From contig NZ_SELS01000014.1 in assembly GCF_004197395.1 (NCBI RefSeq), positions 1 through 64,000 on the forward strand: a stretch of DNA of 64,000 nucleotides, in the 5' to 3' direction. A program made the translations under genes and the position numbers. The notes below the pieces were generated by a model, which was not told where the DNA came from, searched no databases, and was given only the letters and a program-made list of their open reading frames with translations. Of the stretch, positions 1 through 9,107 are shown piece after piece (the first letter of the stretch is position 1; every line of letters starts with the position of its first letter). The DNA comes from Paraburkholderia sp. UYCP14C (GTDB taxonomy: Bacteria; Pseudomonadota; Gammaproteobacteria; Burkholderiales; Burkholderiaceae).

Positions 1-399
1 CTCTGTCCAACGCAATCGTGCTCCCCACTGGCCTTCACCAACCGGCTGTTCTGTATGTTTTTACACGGCCTCGGCCGTTCTGCGCCCCCCACAGCCAGCC
101 TGCGTCCCGCTGCTTTCACTGCACCGCACAGACAAATCTATCGCGGAGTACGGATACCCCAAAAAAAAGATATGACAGGGATATTCGAGTACTCGAAGGC
201 CGTCGCTCTGCCGGTAAATCGGCAAAGAACTGTCAGGCCTTGCCAAGCGATGGGTTGAATGATGGGCCAGGAAAAACAAAACCCCGCAAGGTCATTGACC
301 TTACGGGGTGATCCCACCGTTTCCATCGCAACACCAACGACAAGCGGCGCAAGGACTGCCGCCCTTGCGCCGCCTTAAAGTGCTACCCCGCGGTAAATC
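1..399. other. Left-edge intergenic stretch, no supported gene
   Basis: No reading frame here shows a recognisable protein family or a convincing start with a ribosome binding site. The stretch holds a perfect 14-bp palindrome (TTCGAGTACTCGAA, 184-197), a short GCCG/CGGC inverted repeat just after it, and a terminator hairpin at 282-308. Bases 309-399 look like the 3' untranslated end of the rhodanese transcript. The palindrome may be a regulator site for a gene beyond the left edge, but that is a guess. Confidence 0.5.
271..308 (-). terminator. Intrinsic terminator downstream of the rhodanese gene
   Basis: CCCCG at 282-286 pairs with CGGGG at 304-308, and AAGGTC pairs with GACCTT inside, leaving one mismatch and a tiny loop. 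Read on the minus strand the hairpin is followed by a T-rich run (complement of 271-281). This fits an intrinsic terminator ending the leftward methyltransferase-rhodanese transcript. Confidence 0.75.
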
Positions 400-723
400 T
401 CAGTAAGTCGGAACCGACGGATCGACCTGACGCGACCACGCGTCGATGCCGCCTTGCAGATTGAACACGTTGGTGTGGCCGCGCGATTCGAGGAACATCG
501 CGACCTGGGCACTGCGCGCGCCGTGGTGGCAGATGCAGACGATCTGCGCGTCGTCATCGAGCTCTTCGCTGCGCGCGGGAATCTCGCGCATCGGGATCGA
601 CACGATGCCCGCCATCGACGCGGTTTGCAGTTCCCACGGCTCGCGCACGTCGAGCAGCACGGGTGCGGGGCGCGAGGTATCGGCGAGCCATTCGGCGAGT
701 GCGGGAGCGGTCAGGTTTTGCAT
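400..723 (-). CDS. Single-domain rhodanese-like sulfurtransferase
   Basis: A 107-residue, single rhodanese domain, about the size of GlpE. It carries the LLDVREPWE strand (residues 23-31) and an active-site loop CHHGARS, so Cys65 would take up the sulfane sulfur. No signal peptide is visible, so it should be cytoplasmic. Rhodaneses of this class move sulfur from thiosulfate or persulfide donors to an acceptor; the acceptor cannot be told from sequence. It lies 88 nt downstream of the PCMT-family gene on the same strand and is probably cotranscribed with it. The family call is firm and the physiological role open. Confidence 0.88.
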   Translation of the reverse strand: MQNLTAPALAEWLADTSRPAPVLLDVREPWELQTASMAGIVSIPMREIPARSEELDDDAQIVCICHHGARSAQVAMFLESRGHTNVFNLQGGIDAWSRQVDPSVPTY

Positions 724-811
724 CAGTGGAACATCCAGTTCAAAGGACGGCGGCTTGCTCGCCGCCCGTCCGGATCAACAATACAGTTCGAAGCGCAGCG
801 AAAGACGCCGC

Positions 812-1465
812 TTAGAACCTGAACCGCGCCGGCTGCACCGCATTGGCGAGCGGCTCGACGTAGGTTTCGAACACGTCGGAGATGCGGAATTGCTTTTCGT
901 CGATGCGCGTGATGACTTGCGCCTTCATCACCGGCGCGCTGCCCACGAACGCCGCGAGACGGCCACCGACCTTCAGCTGTTCGAGGATTTCCTGCGGCAG
1001 CACCGGCAAACCGCCCGACACGCAGATCACGTCGTACGGTGCCGCGCCGGTCCAGCCGCGCGCGGCGTCGCCGGTCGCGACTTCGACGTTCAGCACGCCG
1101 TTGGCGATCAGGTTGCTCTTCGCGAGTTCGGCCAGTTCCGGTTCGATGTCGACGCTCAGCACGTGTTGCGCGCGATGCGCGAGCAGCGCCGCCATGTAAC
1201 CCGAGCCCGCGCCGATTTCGAGCACGCTTTCGTGCTTCTTCACCGCCAGCTCCTGCAGCACGCGCGCCTCGACGCGCGGCGCCAGCATGTGCTGGCCGGC
1301 CGGCAGCGGCACTTCGAAGTCGGCGAAAGCGAGGTCGCGGTAAGCGGCGGGGACGAAATTCTCACGTTTGACGATCGACAGCAGATTCAGCACGTCCTGG
1401 TCGAGCACTTCCCAGGGGCGGATCTGCTGTTCGATCATGTTGAAACGCGCTTGCTCGATATTCAT
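812..1465 (-). CDS. PCMT-family (protein-L-isoaspartate O-methyltransferase-like) methyltransferase
   Basis: A 217-residue protein of the PCMT family. The SAM-binding motif I is VLEIGAGSGY (residues 81-90), followed by the acidic SVDIEPE strand. Canonical enzymes repair isoaspartyl residues and have a serine in a GQTISQP-type motif before motif I. Here the equivalent stretch reads GQHMLAPR (residues 57-64), so the serine position is leucine. That makes true isoaspartate repair uncertain, though databases usually label this group Pcm. It is the first gene of a leftward pair with the rhodanese. I infer cytoplasmic location from the absence of a signal peptide. Confidence 0.8.
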   Translation of the reverse strand: MNIEQARFNMIEQQIRPWEVLDQDVLNLLSIVKRENFVPAAYRDLAFADFEVPLPAGQHMLAPRVEARVLQELAVKKHESVLEIGAGSGYMAALLAHRAQHVLSVDIEPELAELAKSNLIANGVLNVEVATGDAARGWTGAAPYDVICVSGGLPVLPQEILEQLKVGGRLAAFVGSAPVMKAQVITRIDEKQFRISDVFETYVEPLANAVQPARFRF

Positions 1466-1691
1466 GGTGGATTCGGCGGTTTTGGTTTGGCGAGCGGGCG
1501 GTTGCCGCTGACTTTTGTCCTGACCCGGCCCCCGGCGGATTGCCTGTGGCCGCGGCTTCGGAGCAAGGCGTTCGCATTGCGAGCCGCGTCAGGGGAACTG
1601 CGGAATTGTACCAAATGGCGGACTCGCGCCGGACGCTCGCGGACAAGCGCCAGGCCGGGTGGCCCCCGTGTTAATCCCTAGCGATCCGTCC

Positions 1692-1738
1692 TTGCGATTC
1701 GCTTCTCCATCGACACAAAATGTAATCGATTACATTTT
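1692..1738 (+). promoter_or_regulatory. Promoter and LacI-type operator of the sugar operon
   Basis: A perfect 22-bp palindrome spans 1717-1738, with core ATGTAATCGATTACAT. The central CG and half-site layout are typical of LacI-family operators. A plausible sigma70 promoter overlaps it: TTGCGA (1692-1697), 18-bp spacer, CAAAAT (1716-1721). A repressor bound to the palindrome would cover the -10 element and the start of transcription. The likely binder is the LacI protein encoded immediately downstream, giving autoregulation and control of the ABC and enzyme genes. The promoter match is weak (4 of 6 at each box); the palindrome itself is unambiguous. Confidence 0.75.
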
Positions 1739-1752
1739 TGCTGCGAGGTCGT

Positions 1753-2841
1753 GTGTCCCGAACGCCGTCCCGATCGTCGCCGCCCGTGTCGCCGGGCGCG
1801 GGCAGCCAACCTCGAGCTCAAACGCCGAGGCCGTTCCCGATCGCGGCCGACGGCCCGTCGATCGCCGGCGTGGCCGAGCAGGCGGGCGTGTCGGTCGCGA
1901 CGGTGTCGCGCGTGCTGAACGGTCACGACAACGTGCGGCCCGCCACCCGCGACCGGGTGCTCGCCGCGATCGATGCGAGCGGCTACCGCGTGAACGAACT
2001 CGCGCGCAATCTGCGCACCGCCGAAAGCCGCCTCTTACTGACGATGGTGCCGGACTTCGGCAATCCGTTTTACGCGGAGATCGTGCGCGGCATCGACAGC
2101 GTCGCGCGTCAGCACGGCTATTTCATGCTGCTATGCGACACCGGCGCGGACCCGGGACGTGAGCGCAGCTACTTCGACATGCTGCGCCGCCGCCGCGCGG
2201 ACGGCGCGATCTGCCTCGACCCGGCGACGATCCAGCAGGCGCTCGGCGAGGCGTCGCAGGCGCTGCCGTGGGTCGCGTGCTGCGAGTTCGATCCGGAGAT
2301 GGGCGTGCCGTACGTCGGCATCGACAACTATCGCGCGGCCGGCGACGCCGTGCGTCATCTGCTCGCGCGCGGCCACCGGCGCATCGGCCTCATCAACTCC
2401 GACGTCGACTATCTGTACGCGCGCCAGCGTCAGCAGGGCTACCTCGACGCGTTGAGCGACGCGGGCATCGCGCCCGATCCGCGCTGGCGCATGAATCTGA
2501 ACAGCCTCGATTACGAGGCGGGCGCCTCGGCCGCGGCCGAGTTGATGCGGCAACCGGACGCGCCGAGCGCGATCTTCGCGGTGTCGGACACGCTCGCGAT
2601 CGGCGTGATTCACGGCTTGCGCAGCGTCGGCAAGCGCGTGCCCGACGACGTCGCGGTGGCCGGCTTCGACGACATCTCGCTCGCCGCGCAGATCGATCCG
2701 CCGCTCACGACGATCGCGCAACCGATGCGCGAGCTCGGCGAAACCGCCGCGCGTCTGCTGCTGCAACGCCTCGCGAATCCGCAGGCCAACGTACCTGGCG
2801 TGCTGCTGCCGCATCGTCTCGTGATTCGTGGGAGCGCGTGA
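1753..2841 (+). CDS. LacI-family transcriptional regulator of the sugar operon
   Basis: The protein has an N-terminal LacI helix-turn-helix (SIAGVAEQAGVSVATVSRVL near residues 36-55), a hinge, and a periplasmic-binding-protein-like effector domain. I chose GTG at 1753 because GAGG lies four bases upstream and the operator palindrome ends at 1738. A TTG at 1738 is also in frame but would leave no room for a ribosome binding site. The first 35 residues are a Pro/Ser/Arg-rich extension before the DNA-binding domain, so the true start could be still further in. It precedes the ABC ATPase gene by 3 nt and probably represses the whole operon until a sugar-derived ligand binds. Confidence 0.9.
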   Translation: MSRTPSRSSPPVSPGAGSQPRAQTPRPFPIAADGPSIAGVAEQAGVSVATVSRVLNGHDNVRPATRDRVLAAIDASGYRVNELARNLRTAESRLLLTMVPDFGNPFYAEIVRGIDSVARQHGYFMLLCDTGADPGRERSYFDMLRRRRADGAICLDPATIQQALGEASQALPWVACCEFDPEMGVPYVGIDNYRAAGDAVRHLLARGHRRIGLINSDVDYLYARQRQQGYLDALSDAGIAPDPRWRMNLNSLDYEAGASAAAELMRQPDAPSAIFAVSDTLAIGVIHGLRSVGKRVPDDVAVAGFDDISLAAQIDPPLTTIAQPMRELGETAARLLLQRLANPQANVPGVLLPHRLVIRGSA

Positions 2842-2844
2842 ACC

Positions 2845-4332
2845 ATGAGCCTCGCGATCCGCTTCGACGACATCCGCAAGGACTTCGGGCCCGTGCGCGT
2901 GCTGCACGGCGTGAGCTTCGAGCTGGCGCCCGGCCGCATCTACGGTCTGCTCGGCGAGAACGGCGCGGGCAAGTCGACGCTGATGAAAATCCTCGCCGGT
3001 TATGAAACGGCCACCTCGGGCAGTGTGCTGGTCGATGGCCACGCGCAGCGCTTCGCCGGTTCGCGCGAGGCCGAGGCACAGGGCATCGTGCTGATCCATC
3101 AGGAGTTCAACCTGGCCGAGCATCTGACGATCGCGCAGAACATGTATCTCGGTCACGAGAAGCGCCGCGGCTGGTTCGTCGACGATGCCTCGATGCGCAG
3201 CGAAGCCGCGCGCTATCTCGCGCAGGTCGGGCTCGAACGGACGCCGGACACGAAGGTGCGCGAGCTGATCGTGGCGGAGAAGCAGATGGTCGAGATCGCG
3301 AAGGCGCTGTCGCGCCGCGCGCGTCTGTTGATCATGGACGAGCCGACCGCGACGCTGACGCCCGCCGAAACCGAACGTCTGTTCGCGCTGATGCTGAAGC
3401 TCAAGGCCGACGGCGTGACGATCGTCTACATCTCGCACAAGCTCGATGAAGTGGAGCGCATCACCGACGAAGTGATCGTGATGCGCGACGGCCGCTTCGT
3501 CGCGCGCGGCGAAACCTCGGGGCTCGCGCGTCAGCAGATGGCGAACCTGATGGTCGGTCGCGACGTGTCCGACATGTTCCCCGACAAGCAGACGGTGCCC
3601 GCCGACACGCCGATCGCGTTGCGCGTGAGCGGCCTCACGGTGCCCGACTGGGTCGAGGACTTGAGCTTCGAGGTGCGCGCGGGCGAAGTGCTCGGCTTCG
3701 CGGGCCTCGTCGGCGCGGGCCGCACCGAAGCGTTCGAGGCGATCATTGGCTTGCGCAAACGCACCGGCGGCACGATCGAAATCGCCGGCCGGCCCGTCGA
3801 CCTGAAGAGCCCGCGCGACGCGATGCGCCACGGTCTCACGTATCTGAGCGAGGACCGCAAGGGCAAGGGCCTGCACGTCAACATGAGCCTGCAGGACAAC
3901 GTCACGCTGATGACGCTCGAACGCTTTGCGCATCCGCTGCTCGACATGAAAGCGGGACGCGCGGCCTTGCAGAAGGCCGTCGGCGAATTCGGCATCCGCA
4001 CCGGCGACCTGTCGAGCCGCGCGCGCATGCTGTCGGGCGGTAACCAGCAGAAGCTCGCGCTCGCGAAGTTTCTGCAGCCGGACCCGAACGTGATCGTGCT
4101 CGACGAGCCGACGCGCGGCGTCGACGTGGGCGCGAAACGCGACATCTACTTCCTGATTCATCGTCTCGCCGCGCAGGGCCGCGCGGTGATCGTCATTTCA
4201 TCCGAACTGATCGAGCTGATCGGCTTGTGTCATCGCGTCGCCGTGATGCGCGCGGGACGCCTGCAAGCGACGCTGACGCTCGAGCATCTGACCGAAGAGG
4301 AGTTGATCGCTCATGCGACCGGCACCCACTGA
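2845..4332 (+). CDS. Sugar ABC transporter, double-domain ATP-binding protein (RbsA type)
   Basis: A 495-residue tandem ABC ATPase of the ribose/galactose class. The first domain has Walker [10 protein letters not shown] (residues 37-45) and MDEPTATLT as Walker B. The second domain has a degenerate Walker A (GLVGAGRTE) but a good signature LSGGNQQK (about 396-403) and [10 protein letters not shown]. This asymmetry is normal for RbsA/MglA-type proteins. It would energise the permease encoded next. The start at 2845 has GGGAG upstream. Its 3' end overlaps the permease start by 20 nt, indicating translational coupling. The transported sugar cannot be read from the ATPase. Confidence 0.95.
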   Translation: MSLAIRFDDIRKDFGPVRVLHGVSFELAPGRIYGLLGENGAGKSTLMKILAGYETATSGSVLVDGHAQRFAGSREAEAQGIVLIHQEFNLAEHLTIAQNMYLGHEKRRGWFVDDASMRSEAARYLAQVGLERTPDTKVRELIVAEKQMVEIAKALSRRARLLIMDEPTATLTPAETERLFALMLKLKADGVTIVYISHKLDEVERITDEVIVMRDGRFVARGETSGLARQQMANLMVGRDVSDMFPDKQTVPADTPIALRVSGLTVPDWVEDLSFEVRAGEVLGFAGLVGAGRTEAFEAIIGLRKRTGGTIEIAGRPVDLKSPRDAMRHGLTYLSEDRKGKGLHVNMSLQDNVTLMTLERFAHPLLDMKAGRAALQKAVGEFGIRTGDLSSRARMLSGGNQQKLALAKFLQPDPNVIVLDEPTRGVDVGAKRDIYFLIHRLAAQGRAVIVISSELIELIGLCHRVAVMRAGRLQATLTLEHLTEEELIAHATGTH

Positions 4333-5326
4333 AGCCGTGCAATCACGCCGCGCGCTGCGCGTCGCGCAGCGGCTCTATACGCTCGGGCCGCTCGCCGGGC
4401 TGATTCTGCTGTGCATCGTCGGCACGCTGCTCAATCGCGACTTCGCGACGCTCGACAACCTGATGAACGTGCTCACGCGCACGTCGTTCATCGGCATCAT
4501 CGCGGTCGGCATGACCTTCGTGATCATCTCGGGCGGCATCGATCTGTCGGTCGGCTCGATGGCGGCATTGATCGCCGGCATCATGATCTGGCTGATGAAC
4601 GGGCTCGCGGCCGGTGCGTCCGGTCATGCGCTGCCGCCGTTGCTGATCGTGACGATCGGCATCGTCGCCGCGTTCGTGCTCGGCGCGCTGTTCGGCTGCG
4701 CGCATGGGTTGCTGATCACCAAAGGGCGCATCGAGCCGTTCATCGTCACGCTCGGCACGCTGGGGATTTTTCGCGCGGTGCTGACATGGCTCGCCGATGG
4801 CGGCGCGCTGACGCTCAACGATTCGCTATCCGATCTGTATGGTCCCGTCTATTACGCGAGCCTGTTCGGCGTGCCGGTGCCGATCTGGGTGTTTCTCGTA
4901 GTCGCGGCGGGCGGCGCGCTGATCCTCAATCGCACCGCGTTCGGCCGGCACGTGCAGGCGATCGGCTCGAACGAACAGGTCGCGCGTTATGCGGCGATTC
5001 GCGTCGATACGGTCAAGATCGTCACGTACGTGCTGCTCGGCATTTGCGTGGGCGTGGCCACCGTGCTCTACGTGCCGCGCCTCGGCTCCGCCACGCCGAC
5101 CACGGGCCTGTTGTGGGAGCTCGAAGCGATTGCGTCGGTGGTGGTCGGCGGCACCGCGCTCAAGGGCGGCGAGGGACGCGTGATCGGCACCGTGATCGGC
5201 GCGATCCTGCTGTCGGTGATCGCCAACATCCTGAACCTGACCAGCATCATCAGCGTGTATCTGAACGCGGCGGTGCAGGGCGTCGTGATTATTTTCGTCG
5301 CGTTCGTGCAGCGCGGACGACGGTAG
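4313..5326 (+). CDS. Sugar ABC transporter permease (RbsC type)
   Basis: A 337-residue, strongly hydrophobic inner-membrane protein of the RbsC/XylH/FrcC group with roughly eight to ten membrane segments. The family motif [11 protein letters not shown] follows the second helix. It starts inside the end of the ATPase gene and would form a homodimeric channel with two copies of the ATPase domains and the periplasmic protein encoded 100 nt downstream. The C-terminal part ([21 protein letters not shown]) is also typical of the group. No substrate-specific residue can be assigned. Confidence 0.95.
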   Translation: MRPAPTEAVQSRRALRVAQRLYTLGPLAGLILLCIVGTLLNRDFATLDNLMNVLTRTSFIGIIAVGMTFVIISGGIDLSVGSMAALIAGIMIWLMNGLAAGASGHALPPLLIVTIGIVAAFVLGALFGCAHGLLITKGRIEPFIVTLGTLGIFRAVLTWLADGGALTLNDSLSDLYGPVYYASLFGVPVPIWVFLVVAAGGALILNRTAFGRHVQAIGSNEQVARYAAIRVDTVKIVTYVLLGICVGVATVLYVPRLGSATPTTGLLWELEAIASVVVGGTALKGGEGRVIGTVIGAILLSVIANILNLTSIISVYLNAAVQGVVIIFVAFVQRGRR

Positions 5327-5426
5327 AAGTGCGTTGCAAAGAGGGGTAGCAAGGCAGGCGCGGTAAACCAACGGCAGGTCCGAAAAATCGGGGCGAGCGA
5401 ACGCCTCACGATTGGAGACACACACC

Positions 5427-6389
5427 ATGAAGCAAGTCATTCGAGCGATCGGCGCCGGCGTGCTGGCGTTGGGGATACTGGGCACGGCGGGCGCGGCGCG
5501 CGCCGACGACAAGGTCACGCTGGGCGTCGCGATTCCGACGGCCGATCACGGCTTCACCGGCGGCATCGTCTGGTGGGCGAACAAGGCGAAGGAAGATCTG
5601 GAAAAGGCCCATCCCGATCTGAAAGTGATCGTGAAGACCGCGGCCAACGCGCCCGAGCAGGCGAACCAGTTGCAGGATCTCGTGACGGTCAACAAGATCA
5701 ATGCGCTCGTGATCTTCCCGTATGAATCGGCGACGCTGACACAGCCGGTCGAGCAGGTGAAGCGCAAGGGCGTGTACGTGACGGTGGTCGATCGCGGTTT
5801 GACGAACACGAGCGCGCAGGATGCCTACGTGGCCGGCGACAACACCGCGTTCGGCAAGATTCCGGCCGAGTATCTGGCGAAGGCGCTCGACGGCAAGGGC
5901 AACATCGTCGCGCTGCGCGGCATTCCGACCACGCTCGACAACGAGCGCTGGACCGCTTTCACCGGCGTGCTGAAGAACTATCCGGACATCAAGATTCTCG
6001 ACGCGAAGTACGCGAACTGGAATCGCGACGACGCGTTCAAGGTGATGCAGGACTACCTGACGCGCTTCAAGCACATCGACGCCGTGTGGGCCGCCGACGA
6101 CGACATGGCGGTCGGCGTGCTGAAGGCGATCGATCAGGCCAAGCGCAGTGACATCAAGATCGTGTTCGGTGGCGCGGGCTCGAAGGGCATGGTGAAGAAC
6201 GTGATGGACGGCGCGCCGATGATCAAGGCCGACGTGTCGTACTCGCCGAAATTCATCTACGACGCGATCAAGCTGACGGCCGAAGCGCGGTTGAAAGGCG
6301 ACAAGCTGCCGCCCACGACGATCATTCCGTCGGTGCTGATCACGAAGGAAAACGCGCAGCAGTTCTATTTCCCGGACTCGCCGTTCTAA
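5427..6389 (+). CDS. Periplasmic sugar-binding protein of the ABC transporter
   Basis: A 320-residue type I periplasmic binding protein. The ATG at 5427 is preferred over one 15 nt upstream because GGAG sits at a good distance and a clean signal peptide follows ([11 protein letters not shown]..., cleavage after ARA, near residue 24). The mature protein has the alternating domain pattern of the ribose/YtfQ/FrcB group, including [11 protein letters not shown] and [12 protein letters not shown]. It lies between transporter and enzyme genes, so its ligand should be the substrate of those enzymes. The roughly 100-nt gap before it may allow extra expression of the binding protein, as is common. Confidence 0.93.
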   Translation: MKQVIRAIGAGVLALGILGTAGAARADDKVTLGVAIPTADHGFTGGIVWWANKAKEDLEKAHPDLKVIVKTAANAPEQANQLQDLVTVNKINALVIFPYESATLTQPVEQVKRKGVYVTVVDRGLTNTSAQDAYVAGDNTAFGKIPAEYLAKALDGKGNIVALRGIPTTLDNERWTAFTGVLKNYPDIKILDAKYANWNRDDAFKVMQDYLTRFKHIDAVWAADDDMAVGVLKAIDQAKRSDIKIVFGGAGSKGMVKNVMDGAPMIKADVSYSPKFIYDAIKLTAEARLKGDKLPPTTIIPSVLITKENAQQFYFPDSPF

Positions 6390-6454
6390 CGGGCACTCCG
6401 GGCATCGTCCGGCGCGCGGGTGCGGCCCGCGCGCAAAATTCGAGGAAACGATCG

Positions 6455-7504
6455 ATGAAAACCATCAAAGGGCCGGCGATTTTTCTCGCCCAGTTCATGG
6501 GCGACGACGTGCCGTTCGACAACCTCGCGCATCTCGCGGAGTGGGCCGCGGGTCTCGGCTTCAAGGGCATCCAGGTGCCGTGCGACTCGCGGCTGATTGA
6601 TCTCGACAAGGCAGCGACGAGCGACGCGTATTGCGACGAACTGCGCGAGACCGTCGACAAAGCGGGCGTCGCGATCACCGAACTGTCGACCCATCTGCAG
6701 GGGCAACTGGTCGCCGTGCATCCGGCGTACGACACGCTGTTCGACGGCTTCGCCGCGCCGCACGTGCGTGGCAATCCGGCGGCACGCACGGAGTGGGCGA
6801 GCGCGCAGATGAAGCTTGCGGCGCAGGCGTCGCGACGTTTGGGCCTGAGCACGCACGTGTCGTTTTCGGGCGCGCTCGCGTGGCCGTATATCTACCCGTG
6901 GCCGCAGCGGCCGGCCGGTCTCGTCGAAGCCGCGTTCGACGAACTCGCGCGCCGCTGGACGCCGATTCTCGATGCGTTCGACGCGGCCGGCGTCGACGTC
7001 TGCTACGAACTGCATCCGGGCGAAGACCTGCACGACGGCGTGACGTTCGAGCGCTTTCTTTCGGTGGTAAAGCAGCATCCGCGCGCGAACATCCTGTACG
7101 ACCCGAGCCACTTCGTGCTGCAACAACTCGACTATCTCGCGTTCATCGACATCTACCACGAGCGCATCAAGGCGTTTCATGTGAAGGACGCGGAGTTTCG
7201 TCCGACCGGCAGGCAGGGCGTGTACGGCGGGTATAGCGGCTGGGTCGAACGCGCGGGGCGTTTTCGCTCGCTCGGCGATGGGCAGATCGACTTCGGCGCG
7301 ATCTTCTCGAAGATGGCGCAGTTCGATTTTCCGGGCTGGGCCGTGCTCGAATGGGAATGCGCGTTGAAGCATCCGCACGACGGCGCGCGCGAAGGCGCGG
7401 AGTTCATCCGCCGGCACATCATCCGCGTGGCCGAACATGCATTCGATGACTTCGCGGGCAGCGGGGTCGATACCGCGCAGCTGAAGAGCGTGCTGGGCAT
7501 CTGA
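6455..7504 (+). CDS. Sugar phosphate isomerase/epimerase-family TIM barrel
   Basis: A 349-residue AP endonuclease 2/xylose-isomerase-like TIM-barrel protein. Candidate metal ligands are the Glu in YELHPGE, the Asp-x-x-His of YDPSHF, the His of FHVKDAE and the Glu of VLEWE, matching the usual Glu/Asp/His/Glu set of the family. Members isomerise or epimerise sugars or keto-sugars, or act on inosose-type compounds. It is followed by a Gfo/Idh/MocA dehydrogenase. That pairing is typical of pathways that oxidise a sugar, epimerise or rearrange the keto form, and reduce it again. AGGA precedes the ATG at 6455. The exact reaction is unknown. Confidence 0.88.
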   Translation: MKTIKGPAIFLAQFMGDDVPFDNLAHLAEWAAGLGFKGIQVPCDSRLIDLDKAATSDAYCDELRETVDKAGVAITELSTHLQGQLVAVHPAYDTLFDGFAAPHVRGNPAARTEWASAQMKLAAQASRRLGLSTHVSFSGALAWPYIYPWPQRPAGLVEAAFDELARRWTPILDAFDAAGVDVCYELHPGEDLHDGVTFERFLSVVKQHPRANILYDPSHFVLQQLDYLAFIDIYHERIKAFHVKDAEFRPTGRQGVYGGYSGWVERAGRFRSLGDGQIDFGAIFSKMAQFDFPGWAVLEWECALKHPHDGAREGAEFIRRHIIRVAEHAFDDFAGSGVDTAQLKSVLGI

Positions 7505-7556
7505 ACGACGCATGACGACGCCACATACGGCGACGCAACACATGGGAGCGCAAGCA

Positions 7557-8708
7557 ATGCAGCGAAGAAGGCTCAGGCTGGGCATGGTCGGCGGCGGGCA
7601 GGGCGCGTTCATCGGCGCGGTGCACCGGATCGCCGCGCGGCTCGACGATCGTTTCGAACTGGTGGCGGGCGCGTTGTCGTCCGATCCCGAACGCGCGCGG
7701 GCGAGCGCCGTCGAAGCGGGCATCGCGCGCAGCTACGCGGACTGGCGCGAGATGGCGCGCGCCGAGGCCGCGCGCGACGACGGCATCGACGCGGTCGCGA
7801 TCGTCACGCCGAATCATCTGCATGCGCCGGTCGCGACGGCGTTTCTCGAAGCGGGCATTCATGTGATCTGCGACAAGCCGCTCGCGGTTTCGCTCGCCGA
7901 AGGCGAAGCGCTCGCGGAGCTCGCGCAGTCAAAAAAGCGGCTGTTCGCGTTGACGCATACCTACTCGGGCTACCCGCTCGTGCGGCATGCGCGCGAGCTG
8001 ATCGAACGTGGCGAGCTGGGCGAGATTCGCGTCGTGCAGGTCGAGTACGCGCAGGACTGGCTCGCCGAGCCGCTCGAAACCGGCGGCGCGAACAAGCAGG
8101 CGGGCTGGCGTACCGATCCGGCGTTGGCGGGGCCGGCCGGGTGCCTCGGCGATATCGGCACGCACGCGTATCAGCTGGCCGCGTTCGTGACGGGGATGAT
8201 GCCGAGCGCGCTGTCGGCCGAGTTGCACACGTTCGTGCCAGGGCGTCGCGTCGACGATCACGTGCAGGCGATGCTGCGTTATGCGAACGGCGCGCGCGGC
8301 ATGTTGTGGGCGAGCCAGGTCGCGAGCGGCGCGGAGAACGCGCTGCGTTTGCGCGTGTATGGCACGAAGGCCGGGCTCGCGTTCGATCAGGAGGAGCCGA
8401 ACGCGTTGTGGTTCACGCCGTTGGGCGGCGCTGCCGAGCGCTTGACACGCGCTCGGGTGAAAAGTGCGGTTGCCGCGCATGCGACGCGCGTGCCGGCCGG
8501 GCATCCGGAAGGCTATCTGGAAGCGTTCGCGCAGTTGTACAAGGATGCGGCGTTGCAGATCGATGCGTTCAACGATGGTCGCGCGGCGCCAACGGAGAGC
8601 CTGTTGCTGACGACGGTGGACGATGGCGTCGACGGTCTGCGCTTTATCGAGGCGGTGCTGAAAAGCAGTGCGGCGGATGGACGGTGGGTGGAGATCGACG
8701 GCGCCTGA
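7557..8708 (+). CDS. Gfo/Idh/MocA-family NAD(P)-dependent oxidoreductase
   Basis: A 383-residue oxidoreductase with an N-terminal Rossmann fold ([15 protein letters not shown]) and the family CDKPLA motif, a variant of the EKP signature whose lysine is catalytic. A C-terminal alpha/beta domain follows ([10 protein letters not shown], a usual active-site region). It should oxidise a sugar, inositol or keto-sugar with NAD(P). I start it at 7557 because GGGAG lies eight bases upstream; ATGs at 7512 and 7542 are in frame but poorly supported. It is the last gene of the LacI/ABC operon. No kinase or aldolase is present, so further catabolism must rely on genes elsewhere. Confidence 0.88.
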   Translation: MQRRRLRLGMVGGGQGAFIGAVHRIAARLDDRFELVAGALSSDPERARASAVEAGIARSYADWREMARAEAARDDGIDAVAIVTPNHLHAPVATAFLEAGIHVICDKPLAVSLAEGEALAELAQSKKRLFALTHTYSGYPLVRHARELIERGELGEIRVVQVEYAQDWLAEPLETGGANKQAGWRTDPALAGPAGCLGDIGTHAYQLAAFVTGMMPSALSAELHTFVPGRRVDDHVQAMLRYANGARGMLWASQVASGAENALRLRVYGTKAGLAFDQEEPNALWFTPLGGAAERLTRARVKSAVAAHATRVPAGHPEGYLEAFAQLYKDAALQIDAFNDGRAAPTESLLLTTVDDGVDGLRFIEAVLKSSAADGRWVEIDGA

Positions 8709-8750
8709 AGCGTTGCAACCAGGCGCCAGGCGGGCGAAGCTGCCGAGGCG

Positions 8751-9017
8751 TCAATCGCTGCCGCCCTTGCTTTTCTTGATCTGCGCTTCGAACGCGATAT
8801 CGAGCTTGCTGGCCTTGCGCGGTTTCTGCGGGCCGTAGGCGTCGACGAATTTGACGAAGTCGTCGAGCGTCAGCGGATCGGACACTTTCTTGTCGACTCC
8901 GCTCGATTTGTCGACCAGGTAGAACAGGCCGCCGGACAGACTGATCGCGGCGAAGCGCGGGTTGCCGGTGCGCGTTTTCAGGCGCTCGACGGCGTGGATG
9001 GCTCGGGTGGTGCGCAT
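8751..9017 (-). CDS. Conserved small basic protein, unknown function
   Basis: An 88-residue, lysine-rich protein. The central part (GGLFYLVDKSSG then DPLTLDDFVKFVDAYGP) looks folded and the C-terminus is highly basic (KKSKGG). No signal peptide, membrane segment or recognised domain is visible. It lies convergent to the sugar operon and is transcribed from a short spacer shared with the divergent methyltransferase gene. Codon usage resembles its neighbours, so I regard it as real. I do not recognise a function. Confidence 0.65.
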   Translation of the reverse strand: MRTTRAIHAVERLKTRTGNPRFAAISLSGGLFYLVDKSSGVDKKVSDPLTLDDFVKFVDAYGPQKPRKASKLDIAFEAQIKKSKGGSD

Positions 9018-9107
9018 GATGGGAACTGCGGCGGCTGATTGACGAGAGCGTTACTTTAACAATTTTGCCAACGGTGTGCGGTTGGCACCCATCAACGAAA
9101 ACACGCG

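Noticed and set aside
2131-4161. 676-residue open frame on the minus strand across the LacI and ABC ATPase genes
   Set aside because: It is antisense to well-supported genes, rich in Arg/His/Ala/Val as expected for a GC-rich shadow frame, and matches no protein family.
8700-8727. GGCGCCT/AGGCGCC inverted repeat at the end of the Gfo/Idh gene as a terminator
   Set aside because: Only a 7-bp stem with a 14-base loop, overlapping the stop codon and with no T-run; too weak to call.
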